From Endomychus coccineus (Eukaryota > Arthropoda > Insecta > Coleoptera > Endomychidae), in assembly GCA_958510875.1 (NCBI GenBank), contig OY294067.1, forward strand, positions 277,122,742 to 277,186,741: DNA of 64,000 nucleotides, written 5' to 3'. The notes beneath the pieces were generated by a model. It did not search any database. It worked only from the letters and a program-made list of their open reading frames with translations, and had not been told where the DNA came from. Below are positions 1 to 11,003 of this stretch, piece by piece (the stretch's first letter is position 1; each line of letters opens with the position of its first letter). The position numbers and the translations under genes are program-made.

Positions 1-345
1 GAAGGACTTTTTTGCGCCGTTTCGTAACCGTGGACGAAACATGGATCCATCACAACACACCAGAGACCAAAGAACAGTCGAAACAGTGGACTTATCCTGG
101 CGAATCGAAGCCGAATAAGGCCAAAGTGGGTTTATCAGCCAAAAGAGTCACGGCGACAGTTTTTTGGAATGCACACGGTATCGTCCATATCGATTAGCTT
201 GAAAATGGCAAAACGATCATCGGCGTATATTATGCAGAGCAGTTGGATCGATTCGACGCCGATTTGAAGCGAAAGTCCGCAGTCATAATGGTAAAATTGC
301 ATGAATTGCGCTACGAATTAGTTCATCAGCTGCAACTCGGAAAGA
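1..345 (+). pseudogene. mariner transposase fragment
   Basis: The translation reads as the catalytic core of an insect mariner (Tc1/mariner superfamily, DD34D) transposase. It begins at the first catalytic aspartate in a VDETWIHH motif and runs through the conserved block around KQWTYPGES and VFWNAHGIVHID. A stop interrupts the frame at 195, and the same frame then continues with recognisable mariner residues. After residues DLKRK the text jumps straight to the KLHELRYEL block, so the segment that normally carries the second catalytic aspartate (HHDNAPAH in the family) is deleted. Both ends are missing: the window starts inside the element and similarity fades after about 345. It is a dead copy. 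Confidence 0.85.
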
Positions 346-483
346 ATGAATTTTTTTTGGAAAAATGATTCCAAAATCATAAATTTGACATAATAAGCTA
401 TAATGTATAAATATAATATAACAATAACAGCAAATGGAGTAACATAAATACATTGGTAAAAATCTGTTTGATAATTGATGACC

Positions 484-1560
484 TAAGAAAGAAAGAAAGA
501 AAGAAATAATGTTTATTGACCACATTGCTGGATTTACATTTGGCATAATAGTATGTCAATACAATGTGAATATAAGATAAATATATATAAAAAATTAATT
601 AAAAAAATTACAACGTTACATATATAATACATAAAAATTAAATAAACAAGATATATACTAGACTAGCAAATCACTCCACTCCTCAAAATTCGAAAATTCA
701 TTGATAGAGTAAAAACAATGAGCAGTGAGAAACATTTTAAGTTTGTTCTTGTATTTTATGTGCTGCAGGTTTCTGAGACTGAGCGGAATTTTATTAAAGA
801 GTTGGACCTGCCAGGAATTTTTCCTGGAGACCGTCAGGTTAAGTTCAAGGGATCGCAGATTTTGTCCCAAACAAGTGGGATAATAATGTACGTTATCATT
901 TGAAACGAATAAGTTGATATTTTTATGAATGTATAGAACATGATTTAAAATAAACAGGTTAACAAGTGACATTATTTTAAATTTGACAAAAAAAGGTCTA
1001 CTTACTATTAATGCTACCTATTATCCTAATTGCTTTCTTTTGAAGAATTAGAATTTTGTATGCATATACAGAGTTTCCCCATAGATCCACCCCATAAGTA
1101 ATATAGGACTTGAATAATGCGTGATATGCGTTTAAAAGGCAATCATGTGAAAGAATTGTTTTAAGTCGTCGAAGAAGGAATAATTGCGCAGAGAGTTTTT
1201 TTGATAAGGTGCTAATGTGGAACTTCCAATTTAACCCAGGATCGAGATGGAATCCTAAAAGTTGTACAGGCTCGTCAGTTTGATGTATTGGATTTGCCGA
1301 AAAAATAATATTTTATGTCTTAGCCAGATTTAATTTTAGTTTATTTCTGGTGAACCAATTTTGTGCCGTATCTTCAATTTCCATCTTATATTCACTTAAG
1401 GTCTCCTGATTTGAGTGATATGTTACGGAGCTATCATCTGCAAATAAAGCCGATTTATGAGGTAAGAGAGCCGTAGGGAGATCGTTTATGTAAACTATGA
1501 AGAGAAGGGGACCAGTGACGGAGCCCTGCGGCACGCCACACTCTAAAGTTGCAGGCTCAG
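484..1560 (-). pseudogene. non-LTR retrotransposon, 3' part of reverse transcriptase ORF
   Basis: Reading the minus strand, 1534-1313 encodes a reverse-transcriptase segment with PQGS and the FADD catalytic box (family consensus Y/FADD). After a frameshift the downstream part contains the SYGxxLWGNS-like and ILILQKKAIRII-like blocks seen in Jockey/CR1-type ORF2 proteins. The last ORF (972-658) matches the C-terminal end of such proteins, with IPLSLRNL and FYSINEF. The 3' end has an AATAAA at about 518-513 and finishes in a (TTTC)n tail at 506-484, typical of non-LTR elements. It is 5' truncated and frameshifted, hence dead. Confidence 0.8.
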
Positions 1561-1944
1561 AGAAATTTCCGCTGACATCTACAACCTAACAACTAAAATC
1601 GTCCATATCCCGGAAAATATGCATTTGGGAAGCATTACAATCCATAAAAAAAATGTTTATTCCGATTTTATCTAAATGCTATATGTTTTTGGATTGTTCA
1701 ACAAAACTGCCTTCCCCCTTTCAAATAAAACATGATTTTTTCAGTTTTTATTGAAAAACACTGAAAATATTAATTTTCGTAAAAAAGTGTTCATTTGAAT
1801 ATGACATACTCCAGGAGGTTAAAATTTTAATTCTTTCCAAAATTGACCATTTTCCATTTTTGACATCCTCTTTTTCGAAGGGCTGTAACTCGAAAAGAAT
1901 GCAATTTTTCACCAAAAATGATGCCAAGATCATAAATTTTTCAT
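1561..1944. other. unassigned spacer
   Basis: AT-rich sequence between two retrotransposon fragments. I see no open frame with family resemblance, no tRNA-like fold and no inverted repeat. Confidence 0.5.
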
Positions 1945-3200
1945 AAGTCCTAGTTCGGCAGGTCTCGAGTTTGACAGTAAAGTGGTGACTAGTTTGAGCT
2001 CATCTAGTAAGTCTATCTGGAATCTCTCGTAGTGGAACAACAGACGAGATTTCTGATCAACACCGACCATGGAAATATCCATAGAAGAGGTACAGATCTC
2101 CCACCTTTCTACCAAGTTCTAGAGAGGTCAATGAACTCGTACGTGTGACATCATCAATCAAGCGAATATTTCTCGTCTGGATAGAATCCAAGAGCTTCAG
2201 CGTATTTTTGGGAGCCGAACTCCAAACATGTGAAAAGTCGGACAGATCGAATCTGTGCTTTGTAGATTATGAGGACCTGTTGGGATGTAAAGTAGCTCTT
2301 GGTACGAAATAGTTTTTGTATAGAGGTTTTCGCAATGGACCTCACATGGTCGTCCCATGAGTGGGTGCTGCTGGTGGTGACCCCGATCATTGTTATGGAA
2401 GACTGCATAGGAATAGTTGTACCTGACATCATCATATCATCAATGGATGGTATAGAGGTTCTAGATGAGAAAGCGGTATGAAGTGTTTCATCATCTGCAA
2501 AGCTGTGCACGGGACAGGTGATCACTTCCAGCAGATCGTTGATATGGAGCAAAAACAAAGTTGGTGCCAAGACACGTCCCTGTGGAAAACCAGCGTTGAT
2601 AGCCATTGTATCGGAGAATATTCCGTCAACCACCACATGGAGTGATCTCAAAGTTGAGGCGGTAAACCATATGACGGAAGTTTCCCAAGAAAGCTTAGGT
2701 GCCAAACTCGGTCAAATGCTTTGGAGGTATCCAATGATTCAGCTAGAGATTTCCCATGTTTTTCAATAGATTTCTGCCATACATGTCTCGTGTTATCTCT
2801 GCTGACGAAAGCCATATTGCAGGTCATTCACCATTTGGTAACTCGGTAGGTATGCGATGAGCTCGATTTTGACAGTTTTCTCCATCACTTTAGAGATCAC
2901 AAATAATAGTGCAATGGGTCTATAATTATTAGGAAGGGTCTTCTTTCCTTTTTTGGAATTGGTTGCACTCTAGCTGTCTTCCAGCTCGAAGGAAACACAC
3001 CAAGTTTGTATGACAGGGTAAACAACCTGCAATAAACTGGTATTAATTCAGGCCCACATTCCTTGATAATGACGAGTGGAATTCCGTCTGACCCCATAGA
3101 CTTTTAAGTATTGAATTCGCCTAATTGTACGCAGACGAAAGACAGTTCCAGGATATGGCTATCGATGACAACAATATTAGGAGGGTCCTTCCCTTATGGA
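1945..3200 (-). pseudogene. Jockey-like non-LTR reverse transcriptase, degraded (family A)
   Basis: On the minus strand the order of RT motifs is preserved across several frames: GSDGIPLVIIKECGPELIP and a PIPKK block (3097-2900), an NNYRPIALLSVISKVMEK-like block in another frame, then GFPQGRVLAPTLFLLHINDLLE and the SFADD catalytic box (2705-2154). After that come SWDDHVRSIAK, SQQVLIIYKAQIR and finally the ELGRKVGDL and FYGYFHGR C-terminal blocks near 2115-1945. Several stops and frameshifts break it. At least five other fragments of the same family lie in this window (3895-4190, 4940-5290, 16350-17107, 17108-17500, 35245-35600), so this is a high-copy old family here called A. Confidence 0.85.
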
Positions 3201-3894
3201 CCTAAAATAAGTGCTTACAAAATACCTATCATTTATTTTTTATTTTGTCAAGTTTTTATGTATTGTATTCTCACCTCAAACATCCTGGACACCATATGAA
3301 GCTCCTTACCAAATTTCATCAAAACCTGAATCCATCGAGACGTTAGGTAATGAAAATGCTTCATTTACTGGACTATAAACATTGTATATAAATATTATCG
3401 AAATTTATTTTCAGAAGAGGTGATGTAAATACAGCGGGAGATATTCATAAAAATATCCACAGAATGTAAATTTTCTGCAGGGAACAATGAAACCTATAGA
3501 TGAAGGTAATTTAATCTGTTATTGTGAGTCAACCGTTCGTCTCGTTCAACGGTATCCCACTTGAGTCACGATACTTGATATCGATTGCTGTTCAAACAAA
3601 TTGGGAAACGTTATATTTCGAATATAATGCATGTGAAGGATTTGTTCCGTACTTCCAAATGTGTACATTATTTATTTGCCCTTGATATCTGATTCGAATT
3701 CACTTTGTCTAAAACAATCTGCCTCTCTGCCACTTCACTCATCATTCGCATCCATCATTCTCTTTCGAGACTTTGCACGTGATTTAATGTGGCAGCTATT
3801 ATTTGTTTTCATTCGGTTAAGTAATGGGAGCAGTATTATATTTGCTACGAAAATTCAGCTAATTAATCCTTTTGTTTAAAATTTCCAATCATAG
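3201..3894. other. unassigned spacer
   Basis: I find no coding or RNA feature here. Short open frames on both strands have no family resemblance. Confidence 0.5.
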
Positions 3895-4190
3895 TCTTAA
3901 CCCCTTCCAGCAAATCGTTGATATGGAGCAGTTACAAAGTTGGTGCCAAGACAGGTCCCTGTGAAACACCAGCTTTGATGATAGCCATTGATTTGGAGGA
4001 TAATCCGTAAACCACCATCTATCTGAGAGAAAACTCGATAGTACGCGACAAAGTTGAGGCGGCAATCCATATGAAGAAGGCTTTGGTGCCAGGACTCTCC
4101 TCTGTTGCTTCGCTCGCAATGTTACTGAAGGCTCTCTATTGAAGGTAGTCATAACCGACCTACAACGTGGTAAAAAGACCAAAATATCTT
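3895..4190 (-). pseudogene. RT fragment, family A
   Basis: The minus strand carries the middle of the family-A reverse transcriptase, with the VSQGPVLAPTL and HINDLLEG segment preceded by SLR-x-MVVYGL-like residues. It corresponds to about 2450-2700 of the longer copy. It is in a broken frame and lacks the FADD box and everything downstream. Confidence 0.7.
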
Positions 4191-4939
4191 ACGTCATCTA
4201 TGACTATGAGAAGAGCGACACAGCTGTCTGGAACTATAACTTTGTGGCGTTAACGACCGATTTGGACTAGAAAGACCTTATCATTGTTATCTGGAAAAAG
4301 CCAACAAGTCATTAATGAGTATATTCTTGTATTCATTTGTTTCTAATTGTCCTACATTGGATCGATCCGAAATAAGTATCAGAGCAAAGTAAATTTCTGA
4401 AAGGAATCGATGAATCTGAGCAATATTGACAATAAAACACAATCCCAAGTAAATAAGGACAATGAAACAATACCTTGTAGTTTCTCGAACAGTTCTATAT
4501 TGACAGATAAATAAAGAGAAATTGGAAACCGATTCAACAGAATGCAAAAATAATAGCACGAAAGGATGAAAAGAAAAACCGAACAGTTCAATAGTCTACT
4601 GAATTCAAACGCTTCTATGAGTAATACGAAACGGAAATTTGAAGGTCAAAATTCATACCACCACAGTAATGATTTGAAATCTCAAGTTATTGTGTAAGAT
4701 TGGAATAGTAGAGAGGTTGTATATAATAGTATGTTCTATATTACTATTTATTCTCACAAGTACATGAGTGGTTGTGAATCTCACCCTAAAAAAGTTTAAT
4801 TTTGTAGTTGTAATTTTATTCTTATACAGAGCACACAGACTTTTAAAGTTCCTTATGGTTTTTCTCTACACTTGAAGTGCTGTCGAGGGCATCTTAGGAA
4901 GTTCGTAGTTCCCTCTTTTTGCAGTAATATATGCGATCT
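4191..4939. other. unassigned spacer
   Basis: No gene or repeat structure recognised. Confidence 0.4.
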
Positions 4940-5290
4940 TTAAAGTAATGGAGAAGGCAATCAACACCGAGAACTTCAAAATCATGAATAACCGCGCCAA
5001 TATGACATTTGTCAGCAGAGATCAACAAAAGACCTGCTCGACTTCTATTGAAAAATATGGGTAATCTCTATCTGTAGCATTGGATACCCCGAGAGCATTT
5101 AGCAGTCTGGCACCAAGGTCTTTTTTGGGAACTTCCGTCATTTACCGGCCAAATTTTTTCGTTTACTACCTAGTTTCCTCTGATAGATCCCTCCATATTG
5201 TAGTTCACATATCAACGATCTGTTGGAAGTGACATGGTCCCGTCCACTGATTATGTTAAATGCTTCTCGTGTAGCGATTCACTTGTTGAA
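4940..5290 (+). pseudogene. RT fragment, family A, plus strand
   Basis: In scattered frames the plus strand shows VMEKAINTE, a position equivalent to the DRVWHQG block, SSDRSLHIVV and then HINDLLEV followed by a degraded continuation. These are the same blocks and in the same order as the family-A element at 1945-3200, in opposite orientation. It stops where the foldback at 5304 begins, so the foldback probably inserted into or next to it. Confidence 0.6.
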
Positions 5291-5303
5291 CTTTTGACAC
5301 AAA

Positions 5304-6557
5304 TAGTCTAGGAGCCAGAGCGATATTGATGGTCTGAACATTAACCTCTATGGCACTATGGTTTATCGTTAGAGGACGGTTCAATGAACAATTCATCTCA
5401 CAGACCGAATTTTCCCCGGCTGCTAGATCTCGAGATACAGCATCCGCATTTTTTTTTTTTACTGGAGTACCCTTTCCAAGTTGCGGTTACTTGAAAAGCA
5501 TTCCATTCTTATACACTTCCACCATGTGCCATCTTTTTTTATCGTGTCCGTTTATCAGGCCGACCAGTTAAAATTGAACCAAAAATGGACTGCAAGTTAA
5601 CCCCCCAAAACCTGGTGGAAAATGTGCATTGGTGTTGGCAAATGTTAACATATCCTATTCCATTAAAAGTTATTGATCCATTTCCGAGTAATTGGCCATT
5701 ATTTGGACCAAAAATGTTTCTTTTTTCATTTTGTGGATAAAACTTGCGGGTTACAAGGTAACATGATGGCACCATGTTAAATAACATTATTGGAGGTTAA
5801 ATAAAGATTTAAAATTATTGTCATCACTCTTTGCCTAGTTCAACCTTCCAAAACTCCATAAAGTCATCCGGCAGAATGAAAAAAAATAAATAAAAAAGAG
5901 CCTTTCCGATTTTAAACCCAGCCAGAGTCTCAATAATTTATGATAAAATTGGTCATATTATCATATGATTCATTTTTTTTGGGGGGGTGGTCTTAGAGGA
6001 TTTTGGGGGGTTGAAATAGGCAAGGAGTGATGGCAATAATTTTAAATCTCTATTTGAGATCCAATAAAGTTATTTAACATGGTGCCATCATGTTACCTTG
6101 TAACCCGCAAGTTTTATCCACAAAATGAAAAAAGAAACATTTTTGGTCCAAATAATGGCCAATTACTCGGAAATGGACCTATAACTTTTGATGGCATATG
6201 TCATGTTAACAATTGCCAATACCAATGAAAATTTTCCACCAGGTTTGGGGGGGTTAACTTGCAGTCCATTTTCGGTTCAATTTTAACTGGTCGGCCTGAT
6301 AAAAGGACACGATGAAAAATGATGGCACATGGTGGAAGTGTATAAGAATGGCATGCTTCTCAAGTAACCGCAACTTGGAAAGGGCTAACCTCCAGTCAAA
6401 AAAAAAGAAAAAATGCGGATGCTGTATCTCGAGATATAGCAGCCGGGGAAATTTCGGTCTGTGAGATGAATTGATCATTGAACCGTCCTCTAACGATAAA
6501 CCATAGTGCCATCGGATTAATGTTCAGACCATCAATATCGCTCTGGCGCCTAGACTA
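5304..6557. mobile_element. foldback element with about 555-bp inverted arms
   Basis: Left arm 5304-5857 and right arm 5998-6557 are reverse complements over essentially their full length, with scattered mismatches and small indels. The loop is about 140 bp (5858-5997). The outer ends read TAGTCTAGG-AGCCAGAGCG and its complement. The arms contain modest open frames, but they are mirror images of each other and I do not regard them as genes. This is the structure of a foldback or long-TIR non-autonomous DNA element, or of a repeat duplicated head to head. Confidence 0.8.
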
Positions 6558-6564
6558 AAACTAG

Positions 6565-7005
6565 ATATCATGCTCGACATTTAGTGGCATAAAAATTCAA
6601 TGTCGTAGTAGCTTAAACATTATTTTTTTTGGTTATTGAGAAGAGCGGTCCGTCGAAATATTCGACGCTATTCGTTTGATTTTGCGCACTGTTCGATGCG
6701 CTAACTATCTGGCCGATTGTAGAGAGAAATAGTGCTAAAAATCAAGCTCGCGTAACTAAACAGACTGTTGCTAGAGCTTTTGTTCGACTTATACGAAAAA
6801 CGAAGTGAAGGTAACGAACGAAGTCTTTCTTTTTTACGACACGTTGTTGGTTTCTACATAGCGTTCGATTGGCGACTCCGATTTACTGTACCTTGGGCCT
6901 AGACAGACTGCGGCCCACGCTCTTGGTAGTCTTATATGAAAGACGAAGTGAGCGTAGCTAACGAATTTTTCCTCCCTTCGGCTCACTCACCCACTCCGTC
7001 TTTAC
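6565..7005 (+). repeat. interspersed repeat, copy 1 (uninterrupted)
   Basis: This block matches, in reverse complement, the two segments 32043-32250 and 30950-31113. Shared landmarks include TGCGCACTGTTCGATGCGCT, ACTATCTGGCCGATTGTAGA and GACTCCGATT/GACGAAGTGA. It also contains an internal near-duplication of about 45 bp (6783-6827 and 6931-6975, both with ACGAAGTGA). The repeat class is unknown. It supplies the empty site for the hAT-like insertion at 31114. Confidence 0.75.
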
Positions 7006-8069
7006 CTTTACCTGATGGAAATGTAGCAGTTATCTTTCTTCTGCCGAAATACAAAAACGAAAATTTCAGTAGATATTCCCTTCAATAGCCTAGAGTATAT
7101 ATTTAATCGTCGTTGGTGATATTTCAAAATACATATTTTTGTTGGAATCCCTAAAAGGTCTTTGAATAACATTCGCTACTTATCGTCTCTTGCAACAAAC
7201 AACTCATTAACGTATTTTCACCGTTCAACAAAAATAACTCGAACAAAGGACCATCAAGAAAATCAAAACCATCTATGGTTTCCATTTTCGCAGGTAGACG
7301 TAAACAAACTGTTATTCAGAATGCGCTCACACTCTAACCACTACGTTCTGACGAATGAGGCTGAGCTTTTCCCCAGAATTTGATTTCGTCAAAATTCGCA
7401 TTCGCTGTGGCCGTAGCTAGTTATTAATAAGTTCATACAATTAGATTATTTATTTTTTACATCCACTGAATAGTAACTTACACCATTTGCTATTCTAGAT
7501 AATGGTTTTGTACAATAACATAATACAATGAAGTGATTCATTAGTGACCAAGTAATTTGGCTCATGTGTGTTAAGTGAACTATTTCGACATAATGTTATC
7601 GAGAAACTTTTGTTTTTATGTGTGGTTGAGTTATTTAATTTTGCGGTCCTGGAAAATAAACCATTGAGTGGTTGGCACTGAATCAAGACAGTTTGTGTAA
7701 AATATTCTATTGTGCTTAATTTTCCATACTTCCGTTTTTTTCTACATTCTCATTCCAACCGATTTGTTCAATGCTGCTTCACGTTTTTGAACAGTAATGT
7801 ATTCATTATTGAAGAAACAATTTAAACAATTTTAAAAGCAAAGCATTTTAAAGATTGAAAATAAACCAATTGAATTGTCGGAAGGGTACAACGTGTCTCT
7901 TAGGAAACCCCTTTGTACGCGGATTTAAAGCATTTAGGTCTTCGAGTGGATCATCAGCGTTCTGTTTGATAAGATAATGTTGACACAAGCCCCCGATAGT
8001 ATGTTTTTAGTGCATTTGACGGAAATCAGGCGTGACGACCAAGTGAAACGGGATTGTTCTTCACTATAA
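7006..8069. other. unassigned spacer
   Basis: Flank of the Harbinger element. No coding feature is supported. Confidence 0.4.
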
Positions 8070-8117
8070 GCGGGCATTCTCACCAGAAGCAACTGGCGAC
8101 AGCAACGAAACAGCAAC
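8070..8117 (+). repeat. Harbinger left terminal inverted repeat
   Basis: This 48-bp repeat matches 10956-11003 in reverse complement with a single mismatch. It contains two CAGCAAC motifs that could be binding sites for the element's own DNA-binding protein (inference). Confidence 0.93.
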
Positions 8118-8192
8118 CCAACTACGGTTTCTGTTGCGTTGTTCTTGTGTACTTACTGAAAGCAACTTATTTTGGAATCAGTTGTGAGAGAA

Positions 8193-10368
8193 ATGTCTTC
8201 CTCGTCGGATGAAGAAATTGCTGCTGCATACTTGCTACTCAAAAAGCGTAGAAAGAAGACAAATAGAAGGTTTTGGGTTAATCCTTTTTATACGATAAAT
8301 TTAGGATATAGTTCTTACATAGTAGCTCAAGAATTAAATCATGATCCTGTTAACTTTCACGGATTCTACCGTATGAGCAAGCGCACGTTTCAAACTTTGG
8401 TAGAAATAATAAAACCTGAAATAAGCAAGAGAGATACTAATTACCGCAAAGCAGTAAGTGCAGAAGAAAGGCTTCTTATTACTTTAAGGTAAGTTTATTT
8501 ATATTATATTTTTTTGATAAGGATATACATATGAAATGAAAATATTTTTTCTTGCAAAAAATTAAAGTAAACAACGAAAACTAATGTTCGTAATTATAAA
8601 CGTAATTATCAGATTGACATTGAAAAGATCTCGAAGGCTCGGAAGGATCAGGCGCACTCATTGTTGTAAAACGTGATGATTGTGTTTCGGATGTCGATTG
8701 ATAATTGTTTAGGGTATCTGAGTGGTAGGTGAAGGCACTTGATGGTCTAGATTGGCAGCTAGAACTACTGGATGGTCCAGGTGGACAAGTAAAATTATTA
8801 CTATAATCGCTCCTCGTACTATTGACACTTATCGGACGAAAATGCCCTTCAGAATTATCCTGTAATATTTTGTCAATGATTTCTAAAAATTCACGTTTAC
8901 ATCTCCTTTTTTGAGAAGCGTTCATTAATTCTAGATCAGGAAGAAGACTGAGCAAAAACTTCTGATCTGCGTTTTCATTTTTATTGCTGAAATTCGCCCT
9001 TTTTGCATCAAAGTATTCAGCAAGTGATTTTTCTGCATCTATATCTTTATTTTTCCTTTTAAGTGCGGTTACACGATTATCTCTTGTGTGATTTACTCGG
9101 GGAGTTGTTGGTGTCTCAGGTAGCTCATTTTGATTTAATTGAGATTGGGTGTTAACTTCTGACGACTCAGTTTCTTCTTCAGTTTCTGGTACAGTGCTCT
9201 CTGTGTCATCACACTCTACAGTTAAATTACTTGTCTGTTTTCGATTACTTTTAACGAAAGGAAGTAGAAATTGGAGAGCATCTTCCAAATAATATTTTTT
9301 CTTGATGCCTCCAGCTGACCCACTTGGTGGTATTTTCCTGAGGTGTCGTAAGAAAACAGTCCGTATATTTTTCCAGCGTTCTTTACAAGTTTGCACTGAA
9401 AAAAAATTAAGTTAAAATATCTTGTTTTAGCATTGTTATATGTATTTTTTTATTTCAGGTATTTAGCAACAGGCGACAGTTATAGAGCTTTGACATATTA
9501 CTTTATGCGAGGTCTCACAACAATCAGCAATATAATTGCAACCACTACTGAAGCTATTTGGACTGTTTTACAACCTAAATACATGAGTACACCTACTCCG
9601 GAAAAGTGGACATCAATTGCTGATCGTTACTACACTCTCTGGAATATACCAAATTGTTTGGGTTCCTTAGACGGTAAGCATTTTCGAATAAAACGTCTTC
9701 CAAAAACGGGATCAACGTTTTATAACTACAAGGGATATTTTTCAATTGTTCTTATGGCATGTGCTGATGCGGATGGATTATTTACCACAATAGATGTAGG
9801 AGAAATAGGCAGAAATAGTGACGGAGCAGTTTTTCGTACATCAAATCTTGGACGCGCTTTACAACTGGGATTGTTGGAATTACCACAACCTAGACCACTA
9901 CCTTTAGGAAACGACGATTTTCCTTTTTACTTCGTAGCAGATGAAGCCTTTCCTCTCAAAAACTATATAATGAGACCTTATTCGAAACGTACTTTAGATA
10001 ACAGAAAAAGAGTTTTTAATTACCGCTTATCAAGAGGACGGAGAAGTGTCGAATGTGCATTTGGGATGTTGGTGTCTAAATTCCGTTTATTTGAAGGCCC
10101 AATTTGCTGTAAAGAAGAAACTATAAATTCTGTAATTAAAGCAGCGTGTGTTTTACATAATTTCATACGAATCAAGCAGGGAATATTTACCCAACCAACA
10201 GAAACTATTGCAGATCGCCAGGATCAAGTACACATTCCAATTGAACCTATGCCACAACCACAAATTATACGTAATCATTCAGAAGCACAGAATATTAGGG
10301 AGCGACTTTGTAATTATTTTCTGACGCCTGCTGGGGCTATACCATATCAGTGGAATCACATTGTGTAA
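8193..10368 (+). CDS. PIF/Harbinger transposase (HARBI1-like), two exons
   Basis: The predicted protein has 401 residues. Exon 1 is 8193-8488 and exon 2 is 9459-10368. The intron begins gtaagt and ends tttcag, and splicing restores the family block TLRYLATGDSYR across the junction. The start is the ATG at 8193, giving MSSSSDEEI; an upstream in-frame extension has no ATG. The DDE triad is visible: Asp170 in GSLDGKHF, Asp260 in FVADEAFPL and Glu297 in RRSVECAFGML. A helix-rich N-terminal region precedes it. The protein should cut and join transposon ends in the nucleus, normally with the partner encoded on the opposite strand. No stop or frameshift is seen. The intron contains exon 2 of that partner gene. 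Confidence 0.93.
8494..8499 (-). terminator. poly(A) signal for the MADF gene
   Basis: An AATAAA on the minus strand lies 82 nt after the MADF stop codon and just 5 bp inside the transposase intron donor. Confidence 0.4.
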
Positions 10369-10822
10369 CCGATATATTAATACTTAAATATAGAAAATTT
10401 ATTGTACTAATTTCTTCGCACTATGCCTGCTCTAAATCAATTTTTTTCATGAAAAAAAAAACGTGATGAAATTTTCCATTTTTCCATTTCTGAGCACCCT
10501 GTAGGTATAGTGTATATCAATAATAATTTTTTTGCATGGTAATAATTTCAGCATTGTAGTCATTTTATTTGATAACCAAAATGTTTCTTTTATAAAATTA
10601 AAAGAATCCTGTCAAATCCAGCCGTGGACACACTGTATAACCATATAATATATAAAATAAATACTTTAACAACTTACCAGATTCATTCATTGCTTTAGAA
10701 ATTTCCATCCATGCTTTTTCCTTGATGTCCATTCGGGTGTAAGAATCATTCTTTATATCGTATAAACACTGATATGTTTCCACAAGTTCCACAAATTTCA
10801 AATTTTTAGCAGTATCGTCCAT
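8581..10822 (-). CDS. Harbinger-encoded MADF-BESS DNA-binding protein, two exons
   Basis: The predicted protein has 319 residues. Exon 1 is 10822-10678 (48 codons plus one base) and exon 2 is 9395-8581. The intron has gtaagt and tttcag borders, and joining makes a valine codon. Residues about 9-95 form a MADF (Myb/SANT-like) domain with the tryptophan at 39 and CKERWKNIR at 52-60. A Glu/Thr/Ser-rich linker follows, then a BESS-like helix pair at about 194-226 with FLLSLLPDL and KREFLEIIDKIL, and a Ser-rich tail. In this superfamily the second protein binds transposon ends and carries the transposase to the nucleus; that role is inferred here. Its intron contains the whole of transposase exon 2. 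The frame is uninterrupted. Confidence 0.9.
10655..10660 (+). terminator. poly(A) signal for the transposase gene
   Basis: An AATAAA on the plus strand lies about 287 nt after the transposase stop. It is about 17 bp from the MADF exon-1 donor and is the first exact signal I see downstream. Confidence 0.4.
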
Positions 10823-10955
10823 AACTCGACTACAACTGACGATCGCGACGCGGGTAACAGCACTTCTAGCAACCGGTTTCTGATTGATTGGGTTGCAGTT
10901 GAGTTGAGTTGCGGTCAGTGGAAACACGTGTATCGAAATATTAGCGCTACGTCGC

Positions 10956-11003
10956 GTTGCTGTTGCGTTGCTGTCGCCAGTTGCTTCTGGTGAGAATGCC
11001 CGC
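10956..11003 (-). repeat. Harbinger right terminal inverted repeat
   Basis: This is the complement of 8070-8117 with one mismatch. It lies upstream of the MADF start codon and so may hold that gene's promoter. Confidence 0.93.

Larger units (their letters stand above)
8070..11003. mobile_element. PIF/Harbinger DNA transposon, apparently complete
   Basis: The element is 2934 bp long. It begins GCGGGCATTCTCACC and ends with the exact complement. The terminal inverted repeats are 48 bp (8070-8117 and 10956-11003) with one mismatch. The flanking triplets are TAA on the left and AAA on the right, which fits the 3-bp TWA target duplication of the superfamily with one decayed base. Inside are the two expected genes, a transposase and a Myb/MADF-like DNA-binding protein, both with open spliced reading frames. 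The near-identical TIRs and intact ORFs suggest a young, possibly autonomous copy. Confidence 0.93.

Noticed and set aside
2299..2769. Plus-strand frames over the RT fragment
   Set aside because: Antisense shadows of the minus-strand reverse transcriptase.
5350..5787. Short ORFs in the foldback arms (73 and 82 codons)
   Set aside because: They occur in mirrored arms, have no motif and change frame between arms.
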